Source: Aphrocallistes beatrix (taxonomy: Eukaryota; Porifera; Hexactinellida; Sceptrulophora; Aphrocallistidae). From it: a stretch of 64,000 bases of DNA. Every line of letters begins with the position of its first letter. Position 1 is the first letter of the stretch. Where the stretch lies: the NCBI GenBank assembly GCA_963281255.1, contig OY725498.1, forward strand, positions 372,001-436,000, written 5' to 3'. A program made the translations under genes and the position numbers. Below, in pieces: positions 44,901 through 56,260 of this stretch. The notes under the pieces are model-generated. The model searched no databases. It was not told the origin of the DNA and saw nothing but the letters and a program-made list of their open reading frames with translations.

Positions 44901-47900
44901 AAAATTGTTGCAATTTTGTTCAATAGAATTTCCAGGAACGACGTTACGGTCATTACATGAATCATGACGTAGGACATCTCCCATACTATGAGCTGCACTA
45001 ACTACATCAAGACGGGAATATACTATGTAGTGTAAACTGTATATCTCCTCTAGTCATATTGTATGAGAGAATTAGCTCATAGATGTGAGAGAATTGCGTT
45101 TGTATTCAGTAAAGACTTCCATTCTGTACAACTCACTCTAGGATTCCTTGCATTGGGAGAGTTGGAACTTGAATGAAGTAAATTAGTTCCAGAATGAGAC
45201 CTGTTAGTTCCAGTTCCAATATGAACTGACTGCTGTTCTCCTAGATACCTAAATAACAACAAGGAATGTTTAATTAAATGCCATGGTAAATTTTTCATTT
45301 TAGAACTGACAAATTTTCCTAATCAAGTTCTCACCTATTCTGATTATGAGGAGCTGCTCCATTCTGATTGGCTAAATGAGCACTAAGCTGTAGCAGTGCC
45401 TGGATACTAGAAGGGTCGTTTGGAATGTTCATCTCTTTCAATAGTTTCTGATATCCGCCATGTACATTCATGCCAACATCTGAATAATAAACGTCAGTGG
45501 ATTGTGGCACAGGAAGTGGTTTAGTGGGAGAGAACATGTCACTTTGGCATGACACGTTCAGATAGTCAGGATCCATCTCTACGGTCGCTTCGTAAATCTG
45601 TCCTCTAGGTGCTAAAAATAGAAATTGGACATTATTAACTTCTTGCCTCTTGCGACACAATTTAATCTGGCGCTCTTGCGGACACAAAGTGAACCTAGTT
45701 GTGAACCCTAGCAAGAGAGGTGTGAATATAATTAGTATCAAAATACTCACGGAATTCTGTTGGCGCGCATTTTCAGGCGCCATTTCAAAGTGTTGCTGGG
45801 ATAAGTGAATAGTGAGATATAATTAGTATCAAAAACTCACGGAATTTTTGTTGGCGCACGTTTTCAGGCGCCATTCTAAAGTGTTGCTGGGACACATATC
45901 GTGAGGTGTCGGGACAGGAGAGAGGAGGAGATGTCAGATCGGGGTGGCAGTCTTGGTAGGTGTTAAGTGGTGAGTATTGTGTCCTGTGTGGCAGTGTATG
46001 GGAAGGAAATCCTATCTCTGACATACTTGGACGAGGCACGTTATGCATGAACTGTTTGGAGAACAGACAACCTGAAAAGTCTATTAATAAACCAAGGAAA
46101 GTAAATAAATATGTTTACTTGTTCTAAAATTAAAGTTTATACACTGCTTGTAAACAAATTGTTTGTTTATGATATTCTCACCTTGTTGGAGTCTAGGAAG
46201 AGACAATTTGTGTGACACATCTCCAGATTGACACTTGCATTCCCTAGTAACAGAACTAAACTCTGGAATGTAATTTGTATTTTACTACAAATTTACCCGA
46301 TTTAGTAAACCTTTAAAATATCTCATAAAATTATTCAAATTATCCATTGGTATTGGAGAGTACTTACTAACCAAGTTTTTCAGTTTTGTTTATTTGCATC
46401 TTATCCATGTTTACTTACTTGTTGTTGTTGTTAGTTTGCAGCAGTGACACATCTGGAGAGGTGCCGAGTGAGTGAGTGGCAGTTGTGTGTAGCTCAGTGC
46501 TCACAGTGTTCACACCTCCAAGATTGGAAGTCCCAGATGCATTGGAACTCACGTAGCCTATACAACAGCACACAATGGACCATGGATAGATTCAAACCTG
46601 CATATATGGGCATTTGTCAGAATAATTATAAAACTCCAAAGTTGTAGCATTAATTATTCTGACAAGTTTCAACTTCAAACTTGTAACAAATGCAATTCAT
46701 TAGAATATCGCCATAAATTACTTCTTCAATGTACCATGCATTTTGCTAACTCATTTCAGACTAGGTCATTTTAGGCGGGGAAACCTTAGAAATGTGGGGT
46801 CCCTGCTATAAATAGAATGGACCCCATGTCATTAAGAATTCGTTGCGATATAGAAATCAATGAAAATACAAAATCTGTTAGAGAAACTGGATTTTAGCAC
46901 ATTTTTCAAGGATTTAAATACTCGACATAATAGAATAGTTCTCAGTTCTTGAATGAACTCAGTCTTAAAGAGTGAATTTTACATTAAGTATAAATCGTTC
47001 TATAATTAGAATGGTCTGGCTACTATTGGAGGATTCATAACACTCCAATTTCATGGTTGGACTCATATATGCTCGATTTGAAGGTGATAGATCCACATTC
47101 TAACCTGGAGTGTGGGTTGGATCAGAGCAGAGTGAATGGGCTTTCGAAGGAGCGTTTGACAATTGTTGTTTCAACTGAGTGTTTCTTAGCAACGGTTGAT
47201 TGGAACCGGAATGCGAATCTTCACTGATGTGTGAGTATATATGTTCCTACATAATATTCAATCGACCAATAAAAAGTATTTTTGTTATGAAATTCGTCAT
47301 TAGCATCTCAACGATGACGTCATTAAATATTATTAATAGACAAGCCCCGCTACAAACATTATAATTTATCTTAACAACGATTTGGTACAATGGTATCCTA
47401 TCGTTAGAGTGAAGCCATAGATATACATTGTCTAGAAAACATGTGTAGAAAAATTTTCCATAGGTGTTAACTTGGAATTTGTCTGTGATTCATCAACCCC
47501 ATGGAAATTTCCATATTTTAACAAACAAAATACAAATCAATGTCTTTTACTATATAAGATTTACCCTAAAGTAATATTTTCTAGCACACCAATCAATTTC
47601 AGACTTTACACTTAGTTTCAGTTTCATATGAGACCAAATATAGATCAAATTACTAATACTTAGTTTCAGTTCCATATCTCCCTCTAACCTGGAAGAGATA
47701 GTTCCGCAGAATTATTTACATTATGAATATTAGTTAATATTTATTTGCATAGAGTTATTCATTATAACAGGTGGAAATAACTAGTGCTATTTGATGTGTT
47801 ATCCCAAGGGAGAGATATGGCATTATATTTATATCATCCTTAGTTATATATCCCAAAACTAGTCCCTCTATAGAGGTTTATGCATCTTTTATTTATATTT

Positions 47901-50086
47901 TGAGTTTAACATATGTTTGTGCCTTATACATATATGATCACCATACATAATGGTGATTTACTAGTGGTAATGATACAAACAAAAATATTTGATTATCTGG
48001 TATTTATCTAGTTGAGAAATTTTAAAATAAATCCTTGGAATGTGTAGAAACTGAATCTTAATTTGATAATCGTTAATAATTGAAAGAATTCTTATTACAC
48101 ACATAGGATTATGTATATATGTATCTCAGCGATCATACTTTTGTAGAAGTCTATAATTTGATTGTTAACAGCAATTAAAGCGTGTTATATGCTACGACCA
48201 ATCAATTCGATCATAAAATAACTTTTAACGACATGGACTGGAATTGATTATTTAAGTATAATAATCTTAAGCAATGTGAACTTTGTGTATTCAAATTGAG
48301 CTTACATTCAGGATTAGTTGACTTAATACGAAGTAAATTATATTTATAACGAAACAAAATTTCTGCTACAGTTCTGATTTCATTAATGTAACCGTAGACA
48401 AATGACAATCCCGAGTAATTAGTATAAAACAAGGAAGCGACGTATTGTTTCTCTAATATCTCCAAGCGCCCACTGGGTAAATCTGCAGACACGAAGTGTC
48501 TGCAAGCCGCGCAGCGCAAGCAAGCGAAGCGCGCTTGTTTATAAAATATATAGAGACTCGTATTAAAATATTTGTGTAAACATTTAGAAGTAAACAAACT
48601 TTGTGGCTGTTGTCCACTTTAGCAACAGATGGCTGTGTCTTAGCATATCTACCAGCGTAGTAATGTGCCCGAGAAGGAATGTAGTTCTAAATAAACAATA
48701 AACACAAACATTAATATATGTTTCTATTGAAATTATCTAAACAAGCAAACGTCTGTATTTCATTGAGAGAAATACGTTAATCAGCCAATCAGACCTCGCA
48801 GTCAGCATTGATGGCAGATAGAGTGGCGTAGGGGGATTCGGAGTTTCGAGAGAATCTCTTCGGTTGTTGGCGAGAGTAGATGTCTTTAGGATAGTTCTCT
48901 GTCCGACTTGTACTCTACAGCGTTTGATTTATAAATAGAATGCAAGTAAACAATATACAGTCGACTCCGCTTAATAGGGTCACATCGGTCAGAGGACATT
49001 TTGCACCGATTAAACAGTGACCTTATTAAGCGGAGTCGACTGTACAATAATACAAACATTTATCAAACAAAAATGGCCTACATGAAAGATCTCTAATTAG
49101 TACCTCAACAACATCAAACATAATAGATGAATTGTGTGGCATTTCTGAGAATACATCCGTTCCTAGACTCTCATTGTCGCTATTGAATTTGCGCGAATAC
49201 ACATCTATTAATAGAAATATAATTATAGAACTGATAGAGTCTCTAGCTTAATATATTCTAAATATAGATTTACCATCGATTTCGTTTGGTGGCATTTGTG
49301 GAAACAGGAAACAAACCAAAACTTTCTCTCCACACTCCAACTCTTTAGGCTCCATTTCAATCAGTGGTCTAGTCTAAAAATAGCAACAATACAATCACAC
49401 TAGATCTTTACACATGTAAATATTGTTGTTGGGAGAAAATATATCTTAAATCAGGATACGACGTGGAAATGAAAGCATGCGTTTTCTAAATTTATCTTTG
49501 TCAGTTCCTGATTCGTGTAAGTAGGAGACATCAACAAAAGTTATAAAAATAGCTATATTCGTAGCTACACATCTTATTAGCTAAAAAAGGAACTTGACCC
49601 GTATTCGAATCAAATTCCAAATTACACTAATACCAATTAAAGCTATTTTTAAAAACTATAGTGTTAATTAATAAGAATTAAATAATGAAATATGACAACG
49701 TATTCTTCGGATTGGAATGTGGAGTCACCTGATTCTCGATTATCCATAGAGCAAGCAGCTTCTTCAGTCTTGTCAGTGTAAAAGGCATGTATTGTAGCCT
49801 AGGTAAATAACAACAAATAAATAAACAAACAAACAAACAAACAAACAAACTAACAAACTAACAAACAAACAAACACACAAACAAACAAATAAACAAACAA
49901 ACAAACAAATTAGTATACATACCTATTTCCAGATATGTTTATGACAACAAGGTTGGAGAGGAAAGATATTTCTCTGGGCAAAGTTTGCAAATAATTATTC
50001 CGAACTGAAAGAATGCTCAAACTCAAACACCCTGATATCTAAACAGATAATAAATAAGGATAATAAATAAGAATAACAACAACAAT

Positions 50087-50153
<67 letters not shown>

Positions 50154-53100
50154 TTCTACACTCTTTTCTGGGTGAATTGCTACTCACTTCAGATCTAAGA
50201 GAAGTTAGCTCATTATTGTCTGCATTGAAATGATTGAGATGCTTTAGAGATCCAATAGAAGGAGGAATATCCTAAAATAGAACAGAGTAGCTATATTTAT
50301 AACAGATATATATATATATAGTATATATGTACATGCATATGAAGATGCATACCTTAATTCTATTGTCGGAAACTGAGAGTTCTTCTAAATAACACAACCT
50401 TAAAAAAAACAAATTATTAATAAACAATAATCTGAAATAAACAAACAAAATACTTTGATACTACTCGGTGCACTTTGATGAAGAACTTTTTAAATCAACA
50501 AGCTGATGATTTGATAAACATATGGATACGTTTCAGGATAAAAGGAATGCTCCAATTTGCTTTGTATAATTACAGATAGACTATGTTATCAACCCATGAG
50601 ACAAATACACTACCTCGATGCTAAGATCAATTGATTTGGCTCAGCACTTTTCTATTTTTATACATAAGCAAAAGTATCTCTGATGGCGTAAATAATACTA
50701 TTTTAAGATTTAAGTTTAAAATGGACGTAAACAACCAACTTATCGGAACTTTCTGTTTGGAACTGAGAAATTGAAATTGAGAAGACTTAGTACCCAAAAT
50801 GATTTTTGTTTATACAGAAATAACATAACAGCGAAAATTGGTGGAACAGGTTTTTTAAAGAAAATATGTTATGATTTGTTCAATATTTCAAACTATATTA
50901 GAATAATCTATTTTTAAAAAGAATAGTTTATTTTTCAAATCTTGCTTGGTACCAGTTAACGTATAATGAAATAAATTAGCTACCACTCAATACTACCCAA
51001 GATGATGAACGTGAAAGACTACCATGGCTTACTATACATAAGGCATCACAGTAACTAGATTTTGGACTAGGGATGCGGATGGTTGAACTAATACAGGAGC
51101 TGTCTTATATAGTTAACCACGCAGAATAGAGCTTAGGAATGTATTACCAGCATATAGTCCCGGAAAAATGTCTGGAATATTGTATGTAAAATATGAATAT
51201 TCTAGTTTTAGCAAAAATAACAAATTTTAATATTGCAGAATATTTTTCACAATTTATTGCAATGAAAATCTAGAGTCCACTCTCTCTATAACACGAAAAG
51301 TCAATATTTAGTTGTATAACCCCAATTTTTAAGTACAATTTCTGATCAAAGTTCTAAATATTTTCCGATAAAATATAGTTTCCATGTATGGTGTTACTGT
51401 TACTATGATTTCATATTGTAGTATGCATTTATAGCTTTGAAAAATTAAAATTTCGAAAAAATTTCGAGAAAAATTTCGAAAAAAATTTCGAGAAAAATTT
51501 CGAAAAAGGAACAAAAGGAACAAAAGTAATATTAAAATTATTCTCTTTCACTCGGGTCTATTTACCTTCCAATTCCGTTTGGCAAACTCTGCAGATGATT
51601 ATTGTTTGTATAAAGAATGTTTAGGTTCTTAAGTGAGCCTATAAAAATAAACAAATCAAGTATGACACACCGTAACTAGAGAAAATATCGACCGCGGAAT
51701 TTCGAATACAGCCTATACAGTCAGGGTCGCGTATTATGAACACCTTGGGGACCAAAAAGCCTGCTCATAATTGAGTTTAATATTAAGCGAACTCGACCTA
51801 ATACAAATCCTATGGAACCTGTTGAATTGGGACAAGAGAGTTTGTTCATAATAAACGAATGTTCATAATAAGCGAACCTGGTTGTAATATCTAATAACCA
51901 TGGATATAACATACTATGAGTGACGTCATGTCCTTTATTCCAGTGATTCTCAACCGGGGGTGCGAGAAAGTATAGCCACTTGATTAATATTTACTAAGTA
52001 ATAACAAATTTGTTCTATTTTGCCTACTCAAAGAAGGGTGCTAAGATAAAATACCAGCTCATATATATATATGCAAGATATCAATGAGTATGTAAAAGTG
52101 TTTTAGTCAGAAAATCAAAGATATTTGTTTCCTTCTATCCTCTATCTCCTATCCCATATCCCATATCCCATATCCCATATCCCATATCCCATATCCCATA
52201 TCCCATATCCCATATCCCATATCCCATATCCCATATCCCATATCCCCTATCCCCTATCCCCTATCCTCTATCCTCTATCCCATATCCCCTATCACTATCC
52301 CCTATCCCCTATCCTCTATCTGTATTTACCAATTTTAGGCCGCGCTAATTCATTGGCGTATTTACCGAATTTAGGCGCGCAAATTCATTGGCGTATTTAC
52401 CGAATTTAGGCGCGCAAATTCATTGGCGTATTTACCGAATTTAGGCGCGCAAATTCATTGGCGTATTTACCGAATTTAGGCGCGCTAATTCATTGGCGTA
52501 TTTACCGAATTTAGGCGCGCTAATTAATTCGCGTATTTACCGAAATTAGGCGCGTAATTCATTGGCGTATTTACCAATTTGAAGCGCGCTAATTCATTGG
52601 CTCATTTACTAATTTTAGGCGCACTAATTCGCAATAGAAACAGAATTACGCACATAAAAAATTAAGCATTTCAATCAAATAAAATCTGCAAATGCAATAA
52701 CATACTTATACCTTAAAGCTTTCAGTACGTCTAAGACATGCGTAGCTTTCATTATTATAGATATTATTAAAATAGACAATTTTTGTCACCAATAAGCTAA
52801 AATTGGATGATTCATTGAAAGATAATAATATTGATTATTTCGAAATGGAAAATGATGTAGATAAACAAGTGGGTTTCTTTCGTTTCTACACATCAACAGT
52901 TCTATTTTAAGGTACTGAATACTGGAACTATAGAGAATTGAATTGGAACTAACTTATAGATTCTGGTAGTGTTTGCAGGTAATTGTCAGACAGATGAAGA
53001 TCTGTGAGAGATGTTAAGCAGTCCATTTCTTCGGGAAGATACTCCAAACGATTCTTGGATACTTCCAAAAATTGTAAATTTGAGAGATAACATAAATCCT

Positions 53101-55622
53101 GGAAATAATATTTATAAAATATAAACATATTCAATATCTATAAACATTTAACACATACCATTTGTTAAAATATGTTACCATGATAGACAATGTAAATGTA
53201 AATCAGGGGTGAACTAGATTTCACACCTTTCCCCCATGGAAACAAATTGTATTGATCAATAAGATTCCCAAGTTTTATTCAGTTCTTATAATTTTTTGAA
53301 AATCTGAATCTGATAAATGAAATAATCTGACCAAATTCTAAGAAAATATTAAGTGGAGCAAATAAGATATTGAAATATAATACTATTTTCAATATACACA
53401 TATAACGATATAGTCCTTATCTACTATGGTAAAGTAGTATAGATAGTGTGTACACAGACGTTGATACTTTTAATTTCATTGAAACCACTCGTGTAGTGTA
53501 TTTTACATATATTGATGTCTTCAAGTAATCATTTTGATATACGTTGGAACATTTTTTTTGGAACTTTTTGAGTGAATACGACAATCTTTCTTTGCGTAGT
53601 GCTTAAAAAAAGCATTTATATCTATCTACGCATGTTTTATCTTTTATAAACTGAACAAATATTTGTTGACGTAAATAAAATATTGACACAATTGGGTCCT
53701 TGAAGAAAAGAAGGATTTTATGATCCAATTATTGTGGGTTAAATCCAAATGATTGGATTAGATAAAAGCTTAGAGCACATGGATAATTGATTGGCTAGAA
53801 TTCAAGGATCTATGGACTTGATCAATTTTCCATACGAAGTACAACTTCCTGTTCGTTTGCTCGTTTCTGGTGTTAAATGGTATTAGCCAATCAGGGTCTA
53901 GGGATTTAGTATTACAGCTGACTTTGAATATACAGTCGACTCCGCTTAATAGGGTCACATCGGTCAGAGGACATTTTGCCCCGATTAAGCGGAGGACCCT
54001 ATTAACCGAAAATATTTGTATGAGCTTCTGTGTGTGAGAGCTATTCCGGTCTTGCCAAAAGTGGCCCGATTAAGCGGAGTCGGCTGTAATTGTCTAATAA
54101 AATTATATATAACTCAATGCATACCAACATTTATGAACTCTAAACTGAAATCTAATTGGCCGAGATTAATAAATGCAAATTCTAATACTTTAACGAGAAT
54201 CATTCCAGTTAAAAGTGACGATTATTCTCTCAGCATAAAAACTGATTGGGTGAGATGAAAAAGTTTGCACAGCCAAATTATTTGTTAATTATTCGCATTC
54301 TCACACCAAAATATTTCATTAATATTGATGTAAGATTCAAAATTTTACAAACCTGTACATTTTACTCTAGCTGCTTCATATATGTATCCATATTTTATAT
54401 TTGTGTAAACTGCAGTACATTGGTTGGTAAAATATATTCTGTCCTAATTTTTCCTGACAATAAGCAAATAATCTGTCGAATGTCTGTAATATTATTTTTA
54501 TTAAACAAATACTTACTAGCACAACACGTCTAAGTGGAAAACAAAAAATAGATATTTTTGCAACGACATGCTCATCTGACCCAATCATATCATAGTTCAT
54601 ACCACACAAGTAATTCATTGACACAATCACATTGAAATAAAATCTGATTGGTTAGTCAATGAGGCGAATGTTGTAATGCAAATACTGAATATGATTGGTT
54701 GGCTAATCACAAGTGCAAAGAAATAAAGTATTGCTTACTCTAGGCAACGTCTTTAGATGATTGGAATCTACCCAAAGTTCTTCCAGAGATGAAAGGTGAC
54801 CAATAACTGGACTCTAAAAATTCCAAAAACTCCTAAATAGCCAGAATATACATGATTATGAAAGTAGCGAAATGTTTTGTTTGTTTGTTTGTTTGTTTGT
54901 TTGTTTGTTTGTTTGTTTGTTTGTTTGTTTGTTTGTTTGTTTGTTTGTTTGTTTGTTCGTCTGTTTGTTTGTTTGTTTATTTGTTTGTTCGTCTGTTTGT
55001 TTGTTTGTTTGTTTGTTTGCTTGTTTGTTTGTTTGTTTGTTTGTTTGTTTGTTTGTTTGTTTGTTTGTTTGTTTGTTTGTTTGTTTGTTTGTTTGTTTGT
55101 TTGTTTGTTTGTTTGTTTGCTTGTTTGTTTGTTTGTTTGTTTGTTTGTTTGTTTGTTTGTTCGTCTGTTTGTTTGTTTGTTTGTTTGTTTGTTTGTTTGC
55201 TTGTTTGTTTGTTTGCTTGTTTGTTTGTTTGCTTGTTTGTTTGTTTGTTTGTTTGTTCGTCTGTTTGTTTGTTTGTTTGTTTGTTTGTTTGTTTGTTTGT
55301 TTGTTTGTTTGTTTGTTTGTTTGTTTGTTTGTTTGTTTGTTTGTTTGTTTGTTTGTTTGTTTGTTTGTTTGTTTGTTTGTTTGTTTGTTTGTTTGTTTGT
55401 TTGTTTGTTTGGGGTAAAGTAAACAAATTTTCTATAAAACTCACAAGAAAAGTCAGTTGATTGTTCCCTAAATCCAATCTTTTCAAAAGTGTTAAATTGA
55501 TTATAGATCTATAAATAGAAAAAAGCTAAATTAAGCACACAATTACATAAAAAGAAGGATGTTACCTTGGAAGGTCATTCAAATGGTTGTCTCTAGCTTC
55601 AAGAATGGTTAAGTTAGCCAAC
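41928..55622 (-). CDS. ERBIN: LAP-family scaffold (LRR plus single PDZ, Erbin/Densin-like), 25 exons, 5' end missing
   Basis: Exons: 55566-55622, 55445-55508, 54739-54813, 52954-53098, 51566-51638, 50353-50398, 50188-50271, 49923-50038, 49729-49798, 49275-49374, 49104-49204, 48795-48914, 48600-48686, 47105-47246, 46419-46557, 46182-46255, 45841-46071, 45335-45611, 45137-45248, 44454-44651, 44288-44396, 44021-44073, 43878-43955, 43716-43796, 41928-42044. Phase is continuous and gives about 915 residues. The LRRs align in order with Erbin (LTLLKRLDLGNNQL, SLEELWVDSNHLKTLP, LEYLPEEMDCLTSL, LQYMPFTLTRLKKLLALW). The LAP-specific segment follows (ENQTRPLIEM, VCFLFPQMPPNE), then a polar linker and one PDZ (HVTLCKDPNVGLSVIG, GIFVSQVQSDGPAG, INGFSLNNATQQEAVELL). 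LAP proteins organise basolateral polarity. The first LRR exons were not found up to 64 kb. The last intron holds a Tc1 element. Confidence 0.88.
42169..43535 (-). mobile_element. Tc1/mariner-family transposon, inactive, in the last LAP intron
   Basis: 1,367 bp with terminal inverted repeats CAGTGCGTTCGGAAATTATT and AATAATTTCCGAACGCACTG, flanked by TA at both ends (42167-42168 and 43536-43537). CAGTG ends and a TA target are typical of Tc1-type elements. The transposase lies on the - strand. The insertion is intronic and tolerated. Confidence 0.95.
42307..43330 (-). pseudogene. Tc1-like DDE transposase, decayed
   Basis: N-terminal helix-turn-helix remnants include GAGRPPKL, in a different frame around 43100. 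The catalytic core carries VFFTDECSIW (first Asp, 42676-42927), QENNSPIHTG where the second catalytic Asp is Asn, and SLDLNPIENLW with the final Glu (42307-42606). Two in-frame stop codons (42673-42675 and around 42607-42609) separate the core blocks. It cannot make an active enzyme. Confidence 0.9.
43802..43832. repeat. AAC microsatellite
   Basis: About nine AAC units within a short LAP intron. In the sense direction they form a GTTGTT run just before the acceptor of exon 43716-43796. Confidence 0.85.
44080..44225. repeat. AAAC microsatellite in a LAP intron
   Basis: Long AAAC run between exons 44288-44396 and 44021-44073. Confidence 0.9.
44690..45000. repeat. Dispersed repeat family J, copy 2
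   Basis: Co-linear with 2300-2640: CTCCATGTCAACCAATCATA, TTGATTCTGATTGGCTAATA, CATATAAG, TTCAATAGAATTTCCAGGAA, and the ending GAGCTGCACTA. It lies in a LAP intron. Confidence 0.75.
45745..45896 (-). repeat. Tandem duplication of an exon end plus its splice donor
   Basis: The last part of LAP exon 45841-46071 and its donor (from CCAGCAACACTTT through the donor to TGATACTAATTATAT) occurs again about 90 bp downstream. The second copy keeps CCCAG as a possible acceptor and GTGAGT as a donor, defining a 45-nt candidate cassette at 45751-45795. In the incoming phase that cassette has an immediate TGA. Confidence 0.8.
48150..48275. repeat. Dispersed repeat N, copy 2 (inverted)
   Basis: Reverse complement of 35150-35285 in the blocks GTGTTATATGCTACGA, AAAATAACTTTTAACGACATG and CTGGAATTGATTATTTAAG. 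It lies in a LAP intron. Confidence 0.7.
48465..48538. repeat. GC-rich structured module, copy 1
   Basis: GCGCCCACTGGGTAAATC, an AGACACGAAGTGTCT hairpin, then GCCGCGCAGCGCAAGCAAGC and GAAGCGCGCTTG. Copies occur at 56187-56260 and 57738-57793. It stands out against the AT-rich surroundings. Confidence 0.8.
48958..49042. mobile_element. Minimal family-A MITE (85 bp)
   Basis: Both CAGTCGACTCCGCTTAATAG and GCGGAGTCGACTG ends with TA flanks, but most of the interior is deleted. It lies in a LAP intron. Confidence 0.85.
49802..49915. repeat. AAAC microsatellite in a LAP intron
   Basis: AAAC repeats with AACT and AAAT variants between two LRR exons. Confidence 0.9.
50076..50153. repeat. AAC microsatellite in a LAP intron
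   Basis: About 26 AAC units between exons 50188-50271 and 49923-50038. Confidence 0.9.
50450..51560. other. LAP intron with no other gene
   Basis: AT-rich intron. 51440-51510 is a short tandem of AATTTCGAGAAAA-type units, which yields an artefactual - strand ORF rich in FFRNFSRN. Nothing else recognised. Confidence 0.45.
51718..51884. mobile_element. Family-B MITE, copy 2
   Basis: Starts CAGTCAGGGTCGCG and ends AAGCGAACCTGGTTG (diverged), with TA flanks. The interior (GGGGACCAAAAAGCC, TTCATAATAAACGAATG) matches copies 1 and 3. It lies in a LAP intron. Confidence 0.75.
52148..52325. repeat. Heptanucleotide array CATATCC (and CCTATCC variants)
   Basis: About 24 tandem copies of a 7-bp unit, first CATATCC and later CCTATCC and CTCTATC. 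It lies in a LAP intron. The translated ORF of IPYPISH repeats is an artefact. Confidence 0.9.
52325..52640. repeat. 35-bp minisatellite
   Basis: About eight units of a 35-bp repeat containing TTGGCGTATTTACC and GAATTTAGGCGCGC, directly after the heptamer array. The last units diverge. Confidence 0.9.
53933..54086. mobile_element. Family-A MITE
   Basis: CAGTCGACTCCGCTTAATAG and GCGGAGTCGGCTG ends with TA flanks. Near-identical interior to the copy at 4025-4178. It lies in a LAP intron. Confidence 0.85.
54875..55411. repeat. Long TTTG microsatellite (about 535 bp)
   Basis: Almost pure TTTG tetramers with rare C substitutions. It lies in the intron between LAP exons 55445-55508 and 54739-54813, starting 33 bp from the donor. 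All frames are open and give CLFV strings, so the three ORFs of 170-200 codons here are not genes. Confidence 0.97.
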
Positions 55623-55644
55623 CTAAAATAACAATAAATATATA

Positions 55645-55831
55645 CAGTCGACTCCGCTTAATAGGGTCACATCGGTCAGAGGACATTTTGTCCCGATTAA
55701 GCGGAGAACCCTATTAACCGAAAATATTTGTATTAGCTTCTATGTGTGAGAGCTATTCCTGTCCTACCAAAAGTGGCAGGATTAAGCGGTTGACCCGATT
55801 AAACAGTGACCCTATTAAGCGGACTCCACTG
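55645..55831. mobile_element. Family-A MITE
   Basis: CAGTCGACTCCGCTTAATAG and GCGGACTCCACTG ends with TA flanks. It lies just upstream (sense) of the first LAP exon found. Confidence 0.85.
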
Positions 55832-55875
55832 TAGTTATATTAGATCAATTGCAACACATACAATTGCAACACAAA

Positions 55876-56155
55876 TCTCAAAAATATGCTAGAAACTTGC
55901 TTACAACGGTTAACATGGGGTTTTCAGGGGTCTAGATGTCGAATATCATATTTTCGAGTAAATTTGATCATCAATTTGTTTACTTTTGTTTACAATAGAT
56001 ACATAAAGTAAATACATTACAAAAATGGGCTAGAATCTAGCTTCCAACGGTTGACATGGGGTTTTTAGTGCTGTAGATTTTGAATATTATATTTTCGGAC
56101 CCATATGAGAAATTATTCGTCGACCTTTGTTTACAATATTTATTTAAAGGAAAAA
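55876..56155. repeat. Imperfect tandem duplication (two units of about 140 bp)
   Basis: Both units contain GGTTAACATGGGGTTTT or GGTTGACATGGGGTTTT, then GAATAT, ATATTTTCG, and TTTGTTTACAATA. Non-coding. Confidence 0.75.
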
Positions 56156-56186
56156 AATTCCAAAATATGTTTGATTGAGTGACTCC

Positions 56187-56260
56187 AGGCGCCCGCAGGG
56201 CGACTCTGCGGACACACAGTGTCCGCAAGCCGCGCAGCGCAAGCAAGCGAAGCGTGCTTG
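56187..56260. repeat. GC-rich structured module, copy 2
   Basis: GGCGCCCGCAGGGCGACTC, a GGACACACAGTGTCC hairpin, then GCCGCGCAGCGCAAGCAAGC, matching 48465-48538. Confidence 0.8.

Noticed and set aside
45331..45783. 150-codon ORF beginning MAPENARQQ as a separate gene
   Set aside because: The real LAP exon is 45335-45611; the upstream part is intron plus the duplicated exon end.
52125..52409. IPYPISH-repeat ORF
   Set aside because: Artefact of the CATATCC heptamer array.
54852..55486. Four long overlapping ORFs (170-200 codons) of CLFV or NKQT repeats
   Set aside because: They are translations of a TTTG microsatellite, open in several frames at once.
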